From contig NZ_FQTX01000002.1 of assembly GCF_900129045.1 (NCBI RefSeq), positions 186,001 through 250,000 of the forward strand: DNA of 64,000 nt, in the 5' to 3' direction. The notes under the pieces were generated by a model. That model was not told the DNA's origin, searched no databases, and was given only the letters and a program-made list of their open reading frames with translations. Position 1 is the first letter of the stretch. The number at the start of each line of letters is the position of its first letter. A program made the position numbers and the translations under genes. Positions 47,525 through 57,336 of this stretch are shown here, in pieces. This DNA is from Bifidobacterium merycicum DSM 6492. Lineage in GTDB: Bacteria > Actinomycetota > Actinomycetes > Actinomycetales > Bifidobacteriaceae.

Positions 47525-48628
47525 TCATTGTTTGTTTGCGAGTACTGCTTGCTGCATGTTGGCGAGGTATTCGTCGACCCTCGTGCGCTCTGCGTCGAGT
47601 ATTCGTTCGACCTTGGCGAAGTCCACATGCCGATTAATCACGTCGAAGTCGTCATATCCGTCTACATGGCACTGCTCGGAGTCCACGAGCTTCAGGAACT
47701 CGGAAAGCCTTCCGGAATACTGGCCCGGGTAGATGCAGATTGGCTCGGTTCCCATGTTCATGGAGAATGCGGTCGCGTGGAATGAGTCAGTCAGCACGTA
47801 TTTCGCGTTGTCCACAAGGGAAACGAAATCGAGGATTTCAGGTACTACGAGGCTTTTGCCGTTCCGGAATACTTGATCCACGCGGGTGCAGAATCGGTAG
47901 ATAGGCAGACCTGTTCTGCGTGACAGTTCATCCGCATACCCGTCGAACTCTTTGCTGCGGTTCAGATTGTAGATAAGGATGTAGTCGCCTTTAACCCGCG
48001 GTCTCGTGGCGATGGAACGCCAGAACGATGCCGGCATCGCCAGCGTGGGGTCGACGATTTGCACAGCGTTGTGGTATCCGTACTGATCGTTCAGAATATC
48101 AACGCCGCTCTGCTCTCGTACGGAGATCATGTCGAAACGATCAATGTACTTCTTCGACTGGTTGACTTCGTTCTCGTCGAGATGGCTTCGGCCGAAGCTG
48201 GACGCATACGCGTACTTGGGTTTTCCGTCAGGGGCAAAGTCCAGATAGAAGCATGGAATGACTCCCTTGTTCCATTCGGAATTCCACACTTGGTCACTGC
48301 CGGAAACGTACACGTCAGCGAAATCGTTGAAGTTTTTGAAATCCGATTCGCTGAGATACGTCTTTTCCGTGAGGTTCAGATATTCGCTGCGGAAGCCGTC
48401 GAACACTTTCTTCCATAGCAAGTAGGTTGGCAGGAACGCCAGGGCCTTCACCGGATTGCCCTTGGCGAAGGAGTCGACTAGGCCCTTACCATACGTATCG
48501 GGACGTCGATAGTCGATGAGAACGACGTTGTCGAAATACTGCTTCAGCTTCTCTTGCGTGGCGTATGCCTGAAGCTGTGTGCCATAGTTGTCGACTTGAT
48601 GGAGCGTGATCACCGCCGCTGTTGTCAT
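47525..48628 (-). CDS. polysaccharide pyruvyl transferase family protein
   Basis: 367 residues, GT-B-like. Marks: ITLHQVDNYGTQLQAYATQ, VYVSGSDQVWN, VQIVDPTLAM and VLTDSFHATAFSMNMG. The family adds pyruvate ketals to sugars of the EPS using phosphoenolpyruvate, giving negative charge. ATG 48628 overlaps the GT2 stop by ATGA and has AGGAAAGGAA upstream. Confidence 0.9.
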   Translation of the reverse strand: MTTAAVITLHQVDNYGTQLQAYATQEKLKQYFDNVVLIDYRRPDTYGKGLVDSFAKGNPVKALAFLPTYLLWKKVFDGFRSEYLNLTEKTYLSESDFKNFNDFADVYVSGSDQVWNSEWNKGVIPCFYLDFAPDGKPKYAYASSFGRSHLDENEVNQSKKYIDRFDMISVREQSGVDILNDQYGYHNAVQIVDPTLAMPASFWRSIATRPRVKGDYILIYNLNRSKEFDGYADELSRRTGLPIYRFCTRVDQVFRNGKSLVVPEILDFVSLVDNAKYVLTDSFHATAFSMNMGTEPICIYPGQYSGRLSEFLKLVDSEQCHVDGYDDFDVINRHVDFAKVERILDAERTRVDEYLANMQQAVLANKQ

Positions 48629-49695
48629 GATTGTTCCTTTCCTGTCGTGTCGGGTGTTCCGGTCGGACCGGCCACAGTCCTGTTTCGTTTGGCCTCGTAG
48701 TAGCGACTCCAGATGGCGCGATAGCACCAGAAGCCGGGAAGCAGGGCGAGAATACCGAGCTTGTCGCGCTTCGACGCCCTGCGATCGCATAGCACGGTTG
48801 GTGCAACCGAGAGGACCTCCCGGCGCAGTCTTCGGGCGAGGTCCTTGTCATGATGACCAGTGTTGACCATCTGGGAAAGCGTGGAGAGGCGCACGTACGC
48901 CCGCTTCTCAGCTGCGGCCGTTTTAAGGTCGGGATAGTGCTCGCACACCCATGCGGCCATCCGGTCGCCGGCGAGCACGAGGTCCAGCTTGCTGTCCTTC
49001 CAGGTGGTGCCGTTCGCGATGGACGTGTAGCGCTGCGCGTAGTGGTATTGGGGTGTCATGTCTGCCGCGACCCTGTCGCATTCCTGCGTGATCAGGTATG
49101 TAGTGGCGGTGTCCTCATACAAGAGTCCCTCCGGATACCGTATCTGCTTGAACAGGTCGAGCCGGTACAGCTTATTCCATGCGGTCACGTCCCACAGGCC
49201 GTTGCGACACAGGCTCTCAACTGCTTGCGCACGGTCGAGCGTCGTGCGCGTGTGGGCGGGGTCCTTGTCGTCCTCGTTGTCCGGCGTGTAGGAGACGAAA
49301 TGGCCGCACTGCGCCGCGTCCGCGCCGGACGCCTCCAGCGTCTCGAGCATGGACTCGACGTATCCGGGCTCGACCCAGTCGTCGGAGTCCACGAACGCTA
49401 TGTATCGTCCGCGCGAGGGTTCTTCGATTGAGAACACGTGGTCGATTCCCGTGTTACGGGCAGCTGAGAGCCCGCCATTCGTCCTGTGGAGACTGGTGAC
49501 GCGCGGGTCTTGTTCTGCGTATCGGTCGCATATTGCGGGGCAGTCGTCTGTGGACCCGTCGTCGACCAGGACGATTCGTACATCCTCGTATGTCTGTGCG
49601 AGCAGTGAGTCGACGCATCGGGATAGCAGGTCAGAGACGTTGTAGACCGGCACCACGATGTTGACGGGTCCCCGACCCGTGGACGCGTTGCGCAT
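48625..49695 (-). CDS. family 2 glycosyltransferase
   Basis: 356 residues, GT-A fold: NIVVPVYNVSDLLSRCVDSLL, VLVDDGSTDD, NGGLSAARNTGID and the metal site IAFVDSDDWVEP; LWDVTAWNKLYRLDLF holds the catalytic base region. Adds one sugar to the EPS unit. ATG 49695 lies inside the end of the upstream polymerase gene (65 bp overlap). Confidence 0.92.
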   Translation of the reverse strand: MRNASTGRGPVNIVVPVYNVSDLLSRCVDSLLAQTYEDVRIVLVDDGSTDDCPAICDRYAEQDPRVTSLHRTNGGLSAARNTGIDHVFSIEEPSRGRYIAFVDSDDWVEPGYVESMLETLEASGADAAQCGHFVSYTPDNEDDKDPAHTRTTLDRAQAVESLCRNGLWDVTAWNKLYRLDLFKQIRYPEGLLYEDTATTYLITQECDRVAADMTPQYHYAQRYTSIANGTTWKDSKLDLVLAGDRMAAWVCEHYPDLKTAAAEKRAYVRLSTLSQMVNTGHHDKDLARRLRREVLSVAPTVLCDRRASKRDKLGILALLPGFWCYRAIWSRYYEAKRNRTVAGPTGTPDTTGKEQS

Positions 49696-50950
49696 CAGTT
49701 CCGCCTTTCGTATTCGTTTCCGCGTAGACAAGGAAAATGGACACCAACAAAATCGAGAATCCCGTGTACGTGACGGCGGACACGTAGATGAGTGCCAAAT
49801 ACAACACCGTCGCAATAAGATATTTCGTCTGACGTTTTCCGAGCATTATGAAAACAGCCAGAAGAATCGGCATGAAATACCAAAAGAAAAAGAGAATGCC
49901 GCCCTGCTGAAGCACGTTCGAGAAAACACTTGTATTAAACCCGGCAACGCCAATAGCGTCGGATTTGAATCCTTGTCCGAACAGAGGAGAATTCAGGAAA
50001 TCAGACATTCCCGTACTGAAATTCGCGTTGCGGTCGGCGATGCTTCCAACATCGGCTGTTTGCTTTGTCTGGTACATGTCGATGACGAAGTAGCCGAGTA
50101 TGGGAACACACACTACGATGAACAACCACCGGAAGACGGCGTTCATCGATTTGCTCGTCAGCACGTAGGCTCCTGCAGCCAGCAACACGATGATGTAGCC
50201 GGTCGTGGACACCGTGCAATATATCGCGACGGATATCACCGCTATCTTCAGGTAACTTACCTTCCGTTCGGAGATGAAAAGCATAATGATGAGCGTCGCG
50301 CACAACATGAAACTGCACATCGGCGCTTCGGTGAAGATGCTTGTGTATCTGCCGTTACGGAACGCGTGATAAGGAGAACCTTGCGGATTGAACAGCAGGA
50401 AAAACCAAGATGATGCAACGTGTGCTCCACCCCAAGAGTAGACTATTCTACCCAAAGGCTTCACGATGTGCAGCACTTGTCCTGTGGAATACAGCACGAG
50501 ACCAATGCAAGTGATGACGAACATGACGTCGGCAACGTTGTCTAATATTCTCTTGATTCCCAGATGGTAGACGCAAATGCAGCACACCGAGAAAAACCCG
50601 ACGAAAAGAATCACGATAAGAAGCAATGCCGAAAAGTTAATCGCCTTACGTAGAAATAAAATCTGCAGAACCGGAATGCTGGTGAACAACAGGCCGAAAA
50701 TGCTTATTTTTTGCACCAACGATTTCGGTATGTGCGTTTTGCGTTTCAGATAAACGAGGAAGCATCCCAATCCCAGCATGCAGGCGTTGAACAGTATGCC
50801 AATGGGAGCTCCAGCCATTTTCACATAGATGGTCTGCATCGTCAGGACTATGGAGGCGGTAAGAGCGATGCCGACGTTACGTTCCAAAGGCGCTAGACGC
50901 GTGATCTTCTTGGAAGACATGCTCCTGCCGGAGCGTTTCGTGTTTTGCAT
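49631..50950 (-). CDS. Wzy-like EPS polymerase (O-antigen polymerase fold)
   Basis: 439 residues with 10-12 membrane helices and one outer loop with GRYTSIFTEAPMCSFML and SPLFGQGFKSDAIG; the pattern TEA-P-x and G-x-G in loops is usual in O-antigen polymerases. It probably joins EPS units outside the cell. The final 30 residues (ETNTKGGTDAQRVHGSG) overlap the GT2 gene and look like read-through into it. ATG 50950 follows the stop of the DUF4422 gene by one base. Codon use is more AT-rich than that of core genes. Confidence 0.8.
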   Translation of the reverse strand: MQNTKRSGRSMSSKKITRLAPLERNVGIALTASIVLTMQTIYVKMAGAPIGILFNACMLGLGCFLVYLKRKTHIPKSLVQKISIFGLLFTSIPVLQILFLRKAINFSALLLIVILFVGFFSVCCICVYHLGIKRILDNVADVMFVITCIGLVLYSTGQVLHIVKPLGRIVYSWGGAHVASSWFFLLFNPQGSPYHAFRNGRYTSIFTEAPMCSFMLCATLIIMLFISERKVSYLKIAVISVAIYCTVSTTGYIIVLLAAGAYVLTSKSMNAVFRWLFIVVCVPILGYFVIDMYQTKQTADVGSIADRNANFSTGMSDFLNSPLFGQGFKSDAIGVAGFNTSVFSNVLQQGGILFFFWYFMPILLAVFIMLGKRQTKYLIATVLYLALIYVSAVTYTGFSILLVSIFLVYAETNTKGGTDAQRVHGSGTRQHRGAGLQRL

Positions 50951-50951
50951 G

Positions 50952-51749
50952 TCAGAAACTCTTCGCGTATTTCCTGCCGGCGAACTTGGCCATGAGAAAT
51001 CCCGCGCCCTTTTCCCACCAGTCGGTCGGTTCCGGGCTGGTAAGGGGCAATTCGACGACACCCTGTCCGTTTGTTTTGAGCCACACGTCCAGCAGGAGCT
51101 CGCTGACCCTACCGGGATAACGTTTCTCGAATGGGGTGTATGCCGAGGCGTCGATCCGTTTAGTCAATTCGTCGATCAGCGGGAAGAGCCATGCGCAGTA
51201 CGCGTCGAATAAGTCGGCGCGCATGACGAACATGTTGAACATGTGGCCGCCAGTAGAGGCCATGCACTTGTCGAACATGGGAACGTATTCGAGAGCCTTC
51301 GACGCGAGAATGCCCCTCATAACGTCCAGATGGGATCCATCGAGCGTGTGCGCATAGTGCGAGCGCATCGTCTCGATATAGTAGTTTCGCCTACAGGGCA
51401 CGACTACGCCGGTCTTTTTCAGCGCTTCCCTAATCTCCTTGCCGGATGCGATTCGAACGAACCGGTCTTTTTGCAGTCGGTTCGCGAGACTGGGGGACGC
51501 AAACAGCCTGCGGTAGTGGACGAGGCCCTTGTAGTTGGCGTCGCAGTTCCTCCACATCCAGTACAGGGCCGTCAGTTCAGAATAGCTTGCGTTGAGGGGC
51601 GAGATGTTATCGCCCTCGTTGTCTCCCTGAATGTCGGGTAGCACGTCCGGGTGCAGAGCTGCCCCGACGTGGAGCGGCAGGTAGGCCGGGTCGCCGGGCG
51701 TGCGGTACGGCTTGTGCATTGCGACTGCTATGCGGATCGACTCGCTCAA
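50952..51749 (-). CDS. DUF4422 glycosyltransferase
   Basis: 265 residues of the DUF4422 family, found in capsule and EPS loci. Marks: IRIAVAMHKPYRTP, GDNEGDNISPLNASYSELTALYWMWRN, YKGLVHYRRLF and AHTLDGSHLDVMRGIL. The start is probably TTG 51749 with GGAGG ten bases before it, because the family N-terminus begins about ten residues before AMHKPY. First gene of the minus-strand EPS operon. The frame is open farther upstream without homology. Confidence 0.85.
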   Translation of the reverse strand: MSESIRIAVAMHKPYRTPGDPAYLPLHVGAALHPDVLPDIQGDNEGDNISPLNASYSELTALYWMWRNCDANYKGLVHYRRLFASPSLANRLQKDRFVRIASGKEIREALKKTGVVVPCRRNYYIETMRSHYAHTLDGSHLDVMRGILASKALEYVPMFDKCMASTGGHMFNMFVMRADLFDAYCAWLFPLIDELTKRIDASAYTPFEKRYPGRVSELLLDVWLKTNGQGVVELPLTSPEPTDWWEKGAGFLMAKFAGRKYAKSF

Positions 51750-52060
51750 ATCCCACGGACCTCCGTAACGGTCTCGGAAAGCGGAGTGCAGACGGCGTGC
51801 CCGCCAAAGCCGACACAACGGCCGTTATCGGCTCTTTTTGTAATCGATCGACCTGTGGTCGGCATGCGAGTCCCGTCCTTCTCTCTCTAGCACCCCGGCA
51901 GAACAGCCTTTGATCATGGTATGCATACCCGTACACAAACGTGATAAGCACCCCCTATAAAAAGGCAATTCCGCTATTGTCTGCACAGACGATTCTCACA
52001 CCCCCCGGAGACATAATCGGCCCCCGTCTCATAGATAAAACGCAGTTTTTGAATATTGCT
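51750..52060. other. leader of the minus-strand EPS operon
   Basis: About 310 bp with no gene. It contains a 12-bp palindrome GGTATGCATACC (51918-51929) and C-rich tracts (CCCCCC near 52010-52025). The EPS promoter should be here, but no convincing -35/-10 pair was found. Confidence 0.45.
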
Positions 52061-53112
52061 TGTTTTGAGGCCATCGTTATTGCAGGAGAAGGCCAATCGC
52101 ACTTTTTGACGATTATTGCAGTTCAATGCCATCGTTATTGCGTATCGAGGCCACCGCTTGTCAGGCTCCTTTCACCATGCGAGGCACGTGTGGTGAAAGG
52201 AAGCTGCCAACATGGCAAGGAAAACCAAGGCCAAGGCGATACCCCGCCTGAACGACCAGAACCTGTCCGGCAGGGCGATAGCCAGATCTCCGGGAATCGC
52301 GAGACAGAGCGTGGCCGAGGTGCCGTCCGCCCCGGCCGCCGCGGGAATCGCCTATCCGGACGTGGCCGCGAATCCTGACGACGAGGTGTATTCGATGCCG
52401 TTCCCCGGCAAGGGGCGAACGGGAAAGCGTGTACGAACAGCCCGACTGGGCCGGGATTCACCGCGAGCTCGCCCGCGTCGGCGTGACGCTGCGCATCCTG
52501 CATGGCGAGTACGCCGATGAATGCGCCAGCGCCGGCAGACCGCGCATGGGTTGCGACCGTTTCCGCAAGCAGCACGCCGCGTATGCGGCGAGGACCGGTG
52601 TGACGAGTGGGGTCGAGCACAGGGCCGGACGGGCCATCGAGGTCGACCGGGCCGGCAAGACCATACGGATCGTCGACCCGGTCACGGGCGACGGGTCCAG
52701 GGCGTACCTGTTCGTCGGCGTGCCGCCGATCGGCCGGTACGCGTCCGTGGAGCCGACGCCCGACATGGGCCAGAACGCGTGGCCGCGGTGCCACGTCGCG
52801 ATGCACGAATGGTTCGGAGGCTCCACACCGCGGCTGGCGTGCGACAGCCTCAGGACCGGAGTGGTCAGCCATCCGCGCGAAGGCGAGGTCGTGCTCGACG
52901 ACGCGTACCGTTCCATGGCCGAGCATCATTCCGCCGCGGTGATACCGGGGCGCGTGCGCAGGCCGAAGGACAAGCCGTCCGCGGAGAACACGGCATGGCA
53001 CGCGACCATGGCGCTGGCCGGCGTGATGTGCGACCGCTCTTTCGGATCGCTGGACGAACTGCGCGCCGCCGTCCGCGCATGGCTGGACGAGTTGTGTGTG
53101 ATCGAATAAAGG
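52061..53112 (+). mobile_element. IS21-family relic, left part
   Basis: Begins near TGTTTTGAGGCCATCGTTAT (52061) and contains two copies of GCCATCGTTATTGC (52070-52083, 52128-52141) with a third degenerate one between, as in the multiple terminal sites of IS21 elements. A 10-bp hairpin CCTTTCACCA/TGGTGAAAGG lies at 52168-52200. It runs up to the second IS21 copy at 53113, which cuts it off. Confidence 0.6.
52212..53109 (+). pseudogene. broken IS21 transposase (IstA), truncated
   Basis: Begins MARKTKAKAIPRLNDQNLSG with a helix-turn-helix, then changes frame near 52415-52425 (AAGGGGCG) and goes on in the next frame: ESVYEQPDWAGIHRELARVGVTL, VDPVTGDGSRAYLFV, CDSLRTGVVSHPREG and RVRRPKDKPSAEN (acidic residue of the DDE set). 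It ends at 53109, well short of the usual length (about 500). Not functional. Confidence 0.85.
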
Positions 53113-53272
53113 TGTTCACTGTCGGCACTTGTTCCTGAACACCCTGAGCGTTCAATTTGGACGGTGTCGGCGGTGATGGCGCCGGTGGAATGAGAACACC
53201 GGCATCGTCCGGTTCCTTGGTAGATTCCCGAGTGCCTGTCAACCAAACTGATGGTTCCCGGGAGGAAAGGAA

Positions 53273-54732
53273 ATGACGACACCGGTGTGTGTCCGACAGC
53301 GTATCAGGCAGCTCGACCGCCAGGGCTTGAGCCACAGGGAGATATCGCGGAAACTCGGCGTATCGCGCACGACCGTGGTCAGGTACGCCAACCATGGGGA
53401 TTATTCGCCCAGGCCATCGAATGCCGCCCGACCGGGCAGGTCGCTGGTCGACGATGGGTACGCGGCCGTCGTGGATGGCTGGCCGGCCGCGGATCTGCGC
53501 ATGCCCGTCAAGCAGCGCCACACCGCGACGCGCGTGTACGAGCGGCTCGTGGCGGAGTGCGGGTTCACGGGCTCGTATTCGTCGGTGCAGCGCTGGGTCA
53601 AGCGCTGGCGGCGGGAGCATCGCATGGAGTCGGACGGCTTCGCCGAGTTGGAGTGGGCGCCGGGAAGCGCGCAGGTCGATTTCGGCCAGGCCAGGGCCGT
53701 GATCGCCGGAGTCGAACGCGTGGTGCATTTCCTGGTGGTGTCGTTCCCGTATTCGAACATGCGCTGGGTGGTCGCCCTTCCCGGCGAGACCTCGGAGCGC
53801 GTGTGCCAGGGTTTGCTGTGGATCTTCGAGCGCATGGGCATGGCGCCTAGGGTGGTGGTGTTCGACAACGCCACCGGCGTGGGCCATCGCAGGCCGGACG
53901 GCACGGCCGCCCGGACCCGCTTGTTCTCCCTGTTCTGCGCGCATTACGGGTTCGAGCCGCGGCTCCGCGACCCGTATTCCGGCCACGGGAAGGGCAGTGT
54001 GGAGAACGCCGTCGGCTTCGTCAGGCGCAACCTGATGGTGCCGATGCCGTCGGCCGAGAGCTTCCAAACGCTGACGCGCGTGTGGCTTGACGAGTGCGAA
54101 CGCGTCGCCGGATCGGATCACTACCGGCATGGTGTTCCGGTGATCGAACTGTTCGAGGCGGAGAAGGACCACATGCTTCCATTGCCCGGCGTGCGGTTCG
54201 ACCCGTGCGACTGGAGGAGCGTGAAGGCCGACAAGACCGGCGCTGTCACGATCGACGCGAACCGGTATCTGGCCGGACCGAAATGGCGTTCCATGCGCCT
54301 GCAGGCCGGGGTGCGCGTCTTCGAGATCGAACTGCGGGCCCCGACGGCGAAACGATCACCACGCTGGAGAGGATTTGGGGCCATTCGGCGAAAACCCAGG
54401 TGGATCCGGCGAGCCTGCTCGCGATCATCGCGCGAAAGCCCCGCATATGGGGCGAAAGCCCGATCAGGAACGATTTCCCCGAAACCGTGCGAGTCCTGCT
54501 CGACCGCATGGACGCACGCACGCGCTCCAATCTGCTCGACGACATCCGAGCCGTTGCCGCCGACTGCGGGTTCGCCGCCACGGTCAAAGCGGTGGAAACC
54601 GTCATCAACGCGGGACGGACCGTCGACCGCGCGGCGATCGGCACATGTGCCAAACGCATCCTCGAGGGTGCGGGAACCGAAGGCGGGCAGGATTTGAAGC
54701 GTTACGACAAATGCATGAAGGAGGCCGAATGA
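53273..54732 (+). pseudogene. istA: istA transposase with a single frameshift
   Basis: N-terminal helix-turn-helix (GLSHREISRKLGVSRTTVVRY) and a complete DDE core: QVDFGQARAVI, VVFDNATG and GKGSVENAVGFVRRNL. Near 54345 (CGGGCCCCGACGG) the frame shifts: the first frame runs to 54697 in nonsense, while the proper C-terminus (DGETITTLERIWGHSA...KCMKEAE) is read to 54732. One base lost in the C4 tract explains it. ATG at 53273 has AGGAAAGG upstream. The stop overlaps the istB start. Confidence 0.88.
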
Positions 54733-55499
54733 GCCAGCAAAAACCGCGGCAGCGCGGCGGCCGCGTTCTTGGCAAGGCCACGCCGGAACAGGTCATGGGC
54801 CTCGCCCGCAACCTGCCGTTGACACACAGCGTGCTCGAGAAGGCCCTGGAGGACGCCACGCCCGGCCAGCTCGGCTTCCTGGCCAACCTGTTCGAGAAGG
54901 AGAACGCGAGCCGGGCCGAATCCAAACGGCGGCGGCTGCTCAAACAGGCCGGGTTCCCCCAGAGCAAGACCCTGGGGGGATACGACCGGGGCATGGCCTC
55001 GTTCCCCGCCGACTGGGGCCGCGAACAGCTGGAAAGCCTGGAATTCGTCGACCGGGCCGAGGACCTCGTGCTCTACGGCGACGTCGGCTGCGGCAAGACC
55101 CACCTGGCCATCGCGATCGGCATGCTCGCATGCCAACGCATGATACCCGTGAGGTTCTTCACCGCCTCCAGCCTGGTCATGCGCTTGAGGAAAGCCAAGG
55201 ACGACAACAGATTGGACGCCGAGCTCAAGTCGATAGGCAAGGCCGGGCTGGTCATCATCGACGAATTGGGCTACCTGCCCATCGACATCGACGGGGCCCG
55301 CCTCCTGTTCCAGGTCATCGCGGACAGCTACGAGACCCGCAGCATCATCTTCACCTCGAACCTCGAGTCCGGCAGATGGGGCGACGTGTTCGGCGACGGG
55401 GACATGGCCGCCGCGGTCATCGACCGCATCGTCCACCACGGCAGGATCCTCCGCTTCCACGGCGAATCCTACCGGAACAAACACTCCCTCATGAGATAA
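54729..55499 (+). CDS. istB: IstB ATP-binding helper of IS21
   Basis: 256 residues, intact. Walker A GDVGCGKTHLAIA, Walker B GLVIIDELGYLPID, sensor region IIFTSNLESGRWGDVF and arginine at AAAVIDRIVHHGRIL. IstB helps IstA choose target DNA. ATG at 54729 overlaps the istA stop. Confidence 0.95.
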   Translation: MSQQKPRQRGGRVLGKATPEQVMGLARNLPLTHSVLEKALEDATPGQLGFLANLFEKENASRAESKRRRLLKQAGFPQSKTLGGYDRGMASFPADWGREQLESLEFVDRAEDLVLYGDVGCGKTHLAIAIGMLACQRMIPVRFFTASSLVMRLRKAKDDNRLDAELKSIGKAGLVIIDELGYLPIDIDGARLLFQVIADSYETRSIIFTSNLESGRWGDVFGDGDMAAAVIDRIVHHGRILRFHGESYRNKHSLMR

Positions 55500-55589
55500 A
55501 CCAAACAAACAACAAAACAAGGGACCAGCCGTCGACGGCGTTCAACTTGAACGCCGAAGGTGTTCAGATTAAGTGCTGAAAGCGTCCAC

Positions 55590-56148
55590 CTCGATTTGAC
55601 GAAATACAAGGGCATCCGCGAGCACCTGCCCTACGTGCATAGGATCATCGACAAGTTCCACGTCATCAAGCACGCCAACGAGGCCGTCGACAAGGTCAGG
55701 AAGGCCGAGGCCAGGGACAGGCCGGTGCTGAGGAACACGAAGTACGTGTGGCTCAGGAACGAGGCGGGCCTGACGGATCCGCAGCTGGAGGTCAAGCGCA
55801 ATCTGGCGAAACAACGGTTGAAGACCGCACGGGCGTGCGGGATGCGCGAGACCCTGCAGGACATCTACGCCGACAGCGCCAGCCGGATGGAGGCGGAGGC
55901 GGGGTTCAAGTCGTTGTGCTCGTGGATGATGCGTTCCCGGTTGGAACCGATGAAGGCCCTCGCCAGACAGTTCCGCCGGTGCTGGGACGAACTTCGACCG
56001 ACCATACACGAACGCGATCCTCGAATGGCTCAACAGCATCATCCAACACGTCAAGGCCCGCGCCCGCGGCTTCAGGAACATGGACCACTTCTCCACCATG
56101 ATCTACCCGACCTGCGGCAAACTCGACCTCAAAACAGTCACCGCCTGA
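55590..56148 (+). pseudogene. ISL3-family transposase fragment, 5' end lost
   Basis: Starts right at the IS21 right end and reads KGIREHLPYVHRIIDKFHVIKHANEAVDKV, RNTKYVWLRNEAGLTD and RACGMRETLQDIYADS, then changes frame near 55985 and ends in YTNAILEWLNSIIQHVKARA and FSTMIYPTCGKL at TGA 56146-56148. The N-terminal zinc-finger half is missing. The tail after it (to about 56180, CACACCAAACAGCGAAAGGCC) looks like an ISL3 terminal repeat. Confidence 0.88.
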
Positions 56149-56190
56149 CCGGATTTACCCACACCAAACAGCGAAAGGCCATAATTATTC

Positions 56191-56211
56191 ATTATTGTGG
56201 AGTGCTAGCCT
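56191..56211. repeat. left imperfect flanking repeat of the SIR2-HerA island
   Basis: ATTATTGTGGAGTGCTAGCC..., resembling ATTATTGTTGAGAGCTATCT at 59568-59587. Both are preceded, 10-15 bases before, by GCCAT (56178 and 59552). The island lies between them. Confidence 0.45.
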
Positions 56212-56244
56212 TGATTGTTAAGAATGGGTTTAAGGAGCGGCGAA

Positions 56245-57336
56245 ATGGCAATGTCTAATAAAGAAATTATTAAGCACCTTCCGGATTGGATCGCAGAAAA
56301 GAAAACAAGTTTCTTCTTCGGCTCGGGTACGTCTGCTCCTGGTATGCCTCTAATGAATGATTATGATCCTAAAGATTTGCTGGAAGAAGTAGTGCAAAGA
56401 AATAAGGCTTTAATAGCGCATGATCCTGCTTTATTTATTGAATGGGTGGAATCTAAAGATAGCAGGTGGAATTCACCGCTTAAAAAAGAATATAATCACT
56501 TTTGTGGGCAAGGTGGTGTACAAGCTGTGCAAGACTTTGTTGAAACAAAATTTCATGAAATACAAAGCACTGCAAATGAATATAAATGTTTTATGAATAA
56601 TATTCTTTCCATATTAAACAATGTGAATTCGAGAGAATTGCATAAAAATATTAATATTTTTTCAACAAATTATGATTTATTCATTGAAGAAGCAATTGAT
56701 GAAATTTATGGAGAAGGAGGGTCTGTTCCTTTTGTATTTAATGATGGTGCCAGAGGATATTTTAAGAGACTATTAGATAGCTCAAATTTTGATACCATGA
56801 CTGCTTATAGAGGTCGTTTTGATAACTATATAGATGAGTTACCAGCAATTAATCTTATTAAAATTCATGGATCTGTAAATTGGAACGAACTCTCTGCTGA
56901 TGCGATTCAGATTCAAAATAATGTCGTTGAGGACATTGATGTGTCTGGAAAAGGAATGGTGGCGCCTAATGGTCAAGAACCAGAGAACACAACATTAAAA
57001 AAGCACTATTATGAAATGCTGCGCTATTTTGAATATGAAATGTCGGCGAGTTGGGAGAATGGCTCGATACTGATAGTGCATGGTTTTTCATTTGGTGATG
57101 GGCATATTGCCAAGGCGTTGAAAAGAGCGTTGGAGAATCGTGCGCTAATGGTTGTCGTTGTGGCATATAGAGATGCTGACGTTGAAACAATTAGAAAAAA
57201 TCTCACTAATTGTGGTTTAAGGAACAATTTATACTTCTTAAGTCCAAAAGATTTTGTCTTCCCTGGTGAAGATTTCAATCGTTTAAATTTGAGTAATTTA
57301 AACAAAATAATTACTGGCGAATTAAATTGTGCGTAA
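56245..57336 (+). CDS. SIR2-family NADase of a SIR2-HerA anti-phage system
   Basis: 363 residues. The NAD loop is FFFGSGTSAPGMP (Gly26-Pro35, variant of GAGxS), the conserved Asn-Asp is STNYDLFIEEA (Asn142, Asp144) and the catalytic His is His208 in LIKIHGSVNW. FSFGDGHIAKAL near the end is the usual closing motif. Members paired with HerA break down NAD after phage infection and stop growth. ATG 56245 has AAGGAG upstream. It overlaps the HerA start by one base (TAATG). Codon use is strongly AT-rich (AAT, AAA, TTA), unlike any neighbour, so it was acquired recently. Confidence 0.9.
   Translation: MAMSNKEIIKHLPDWIAEKKTSFFFGSGTSAPGMPLMNDYDPKDLLEEVVQRNKALIAHDPALFIEWVESKDSRWNSPLKKEYNHFCGQGGVQAVQDFVETKFHEIQSTANEYKCFMNNILSILNNVNSRELHKNINIFSTNYDLFIEEAIDEIYGEGGSVPFVFNDGARGYFKRLLDSSNFDTMTAYRGRFDNYIDELPAINLIKIHGSVNWNELSADAIQIQNNVVEDIDVSGKGMVAPNGQEPENTTLKKHYYEMLRYFEYEMSASWENGSILIVHGFSFGDGHIAKALKRALENRALMVVVVAYRDADVETIRKNLTNCGLRNNLYFLSPKDFVFPGEDFNRLNLSNLNKIITGELNCA

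Larger units (their letters stand above)
53113..55588 (+). mobile_element. IS21-family element, near complete
   Basis: Left end TGTTCACTGTCGGCACTTGT and right end (reverse complement TGGACGCTTTCAGCACTTAA) share a long imperfect inverted repeat, starting TG and ending CA. Contains istA (frameshifted) and istB. Left flank is the older IS21 relic and right flank is an ISL3 relic; no target duplication is evident. Confidence 0.85.
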
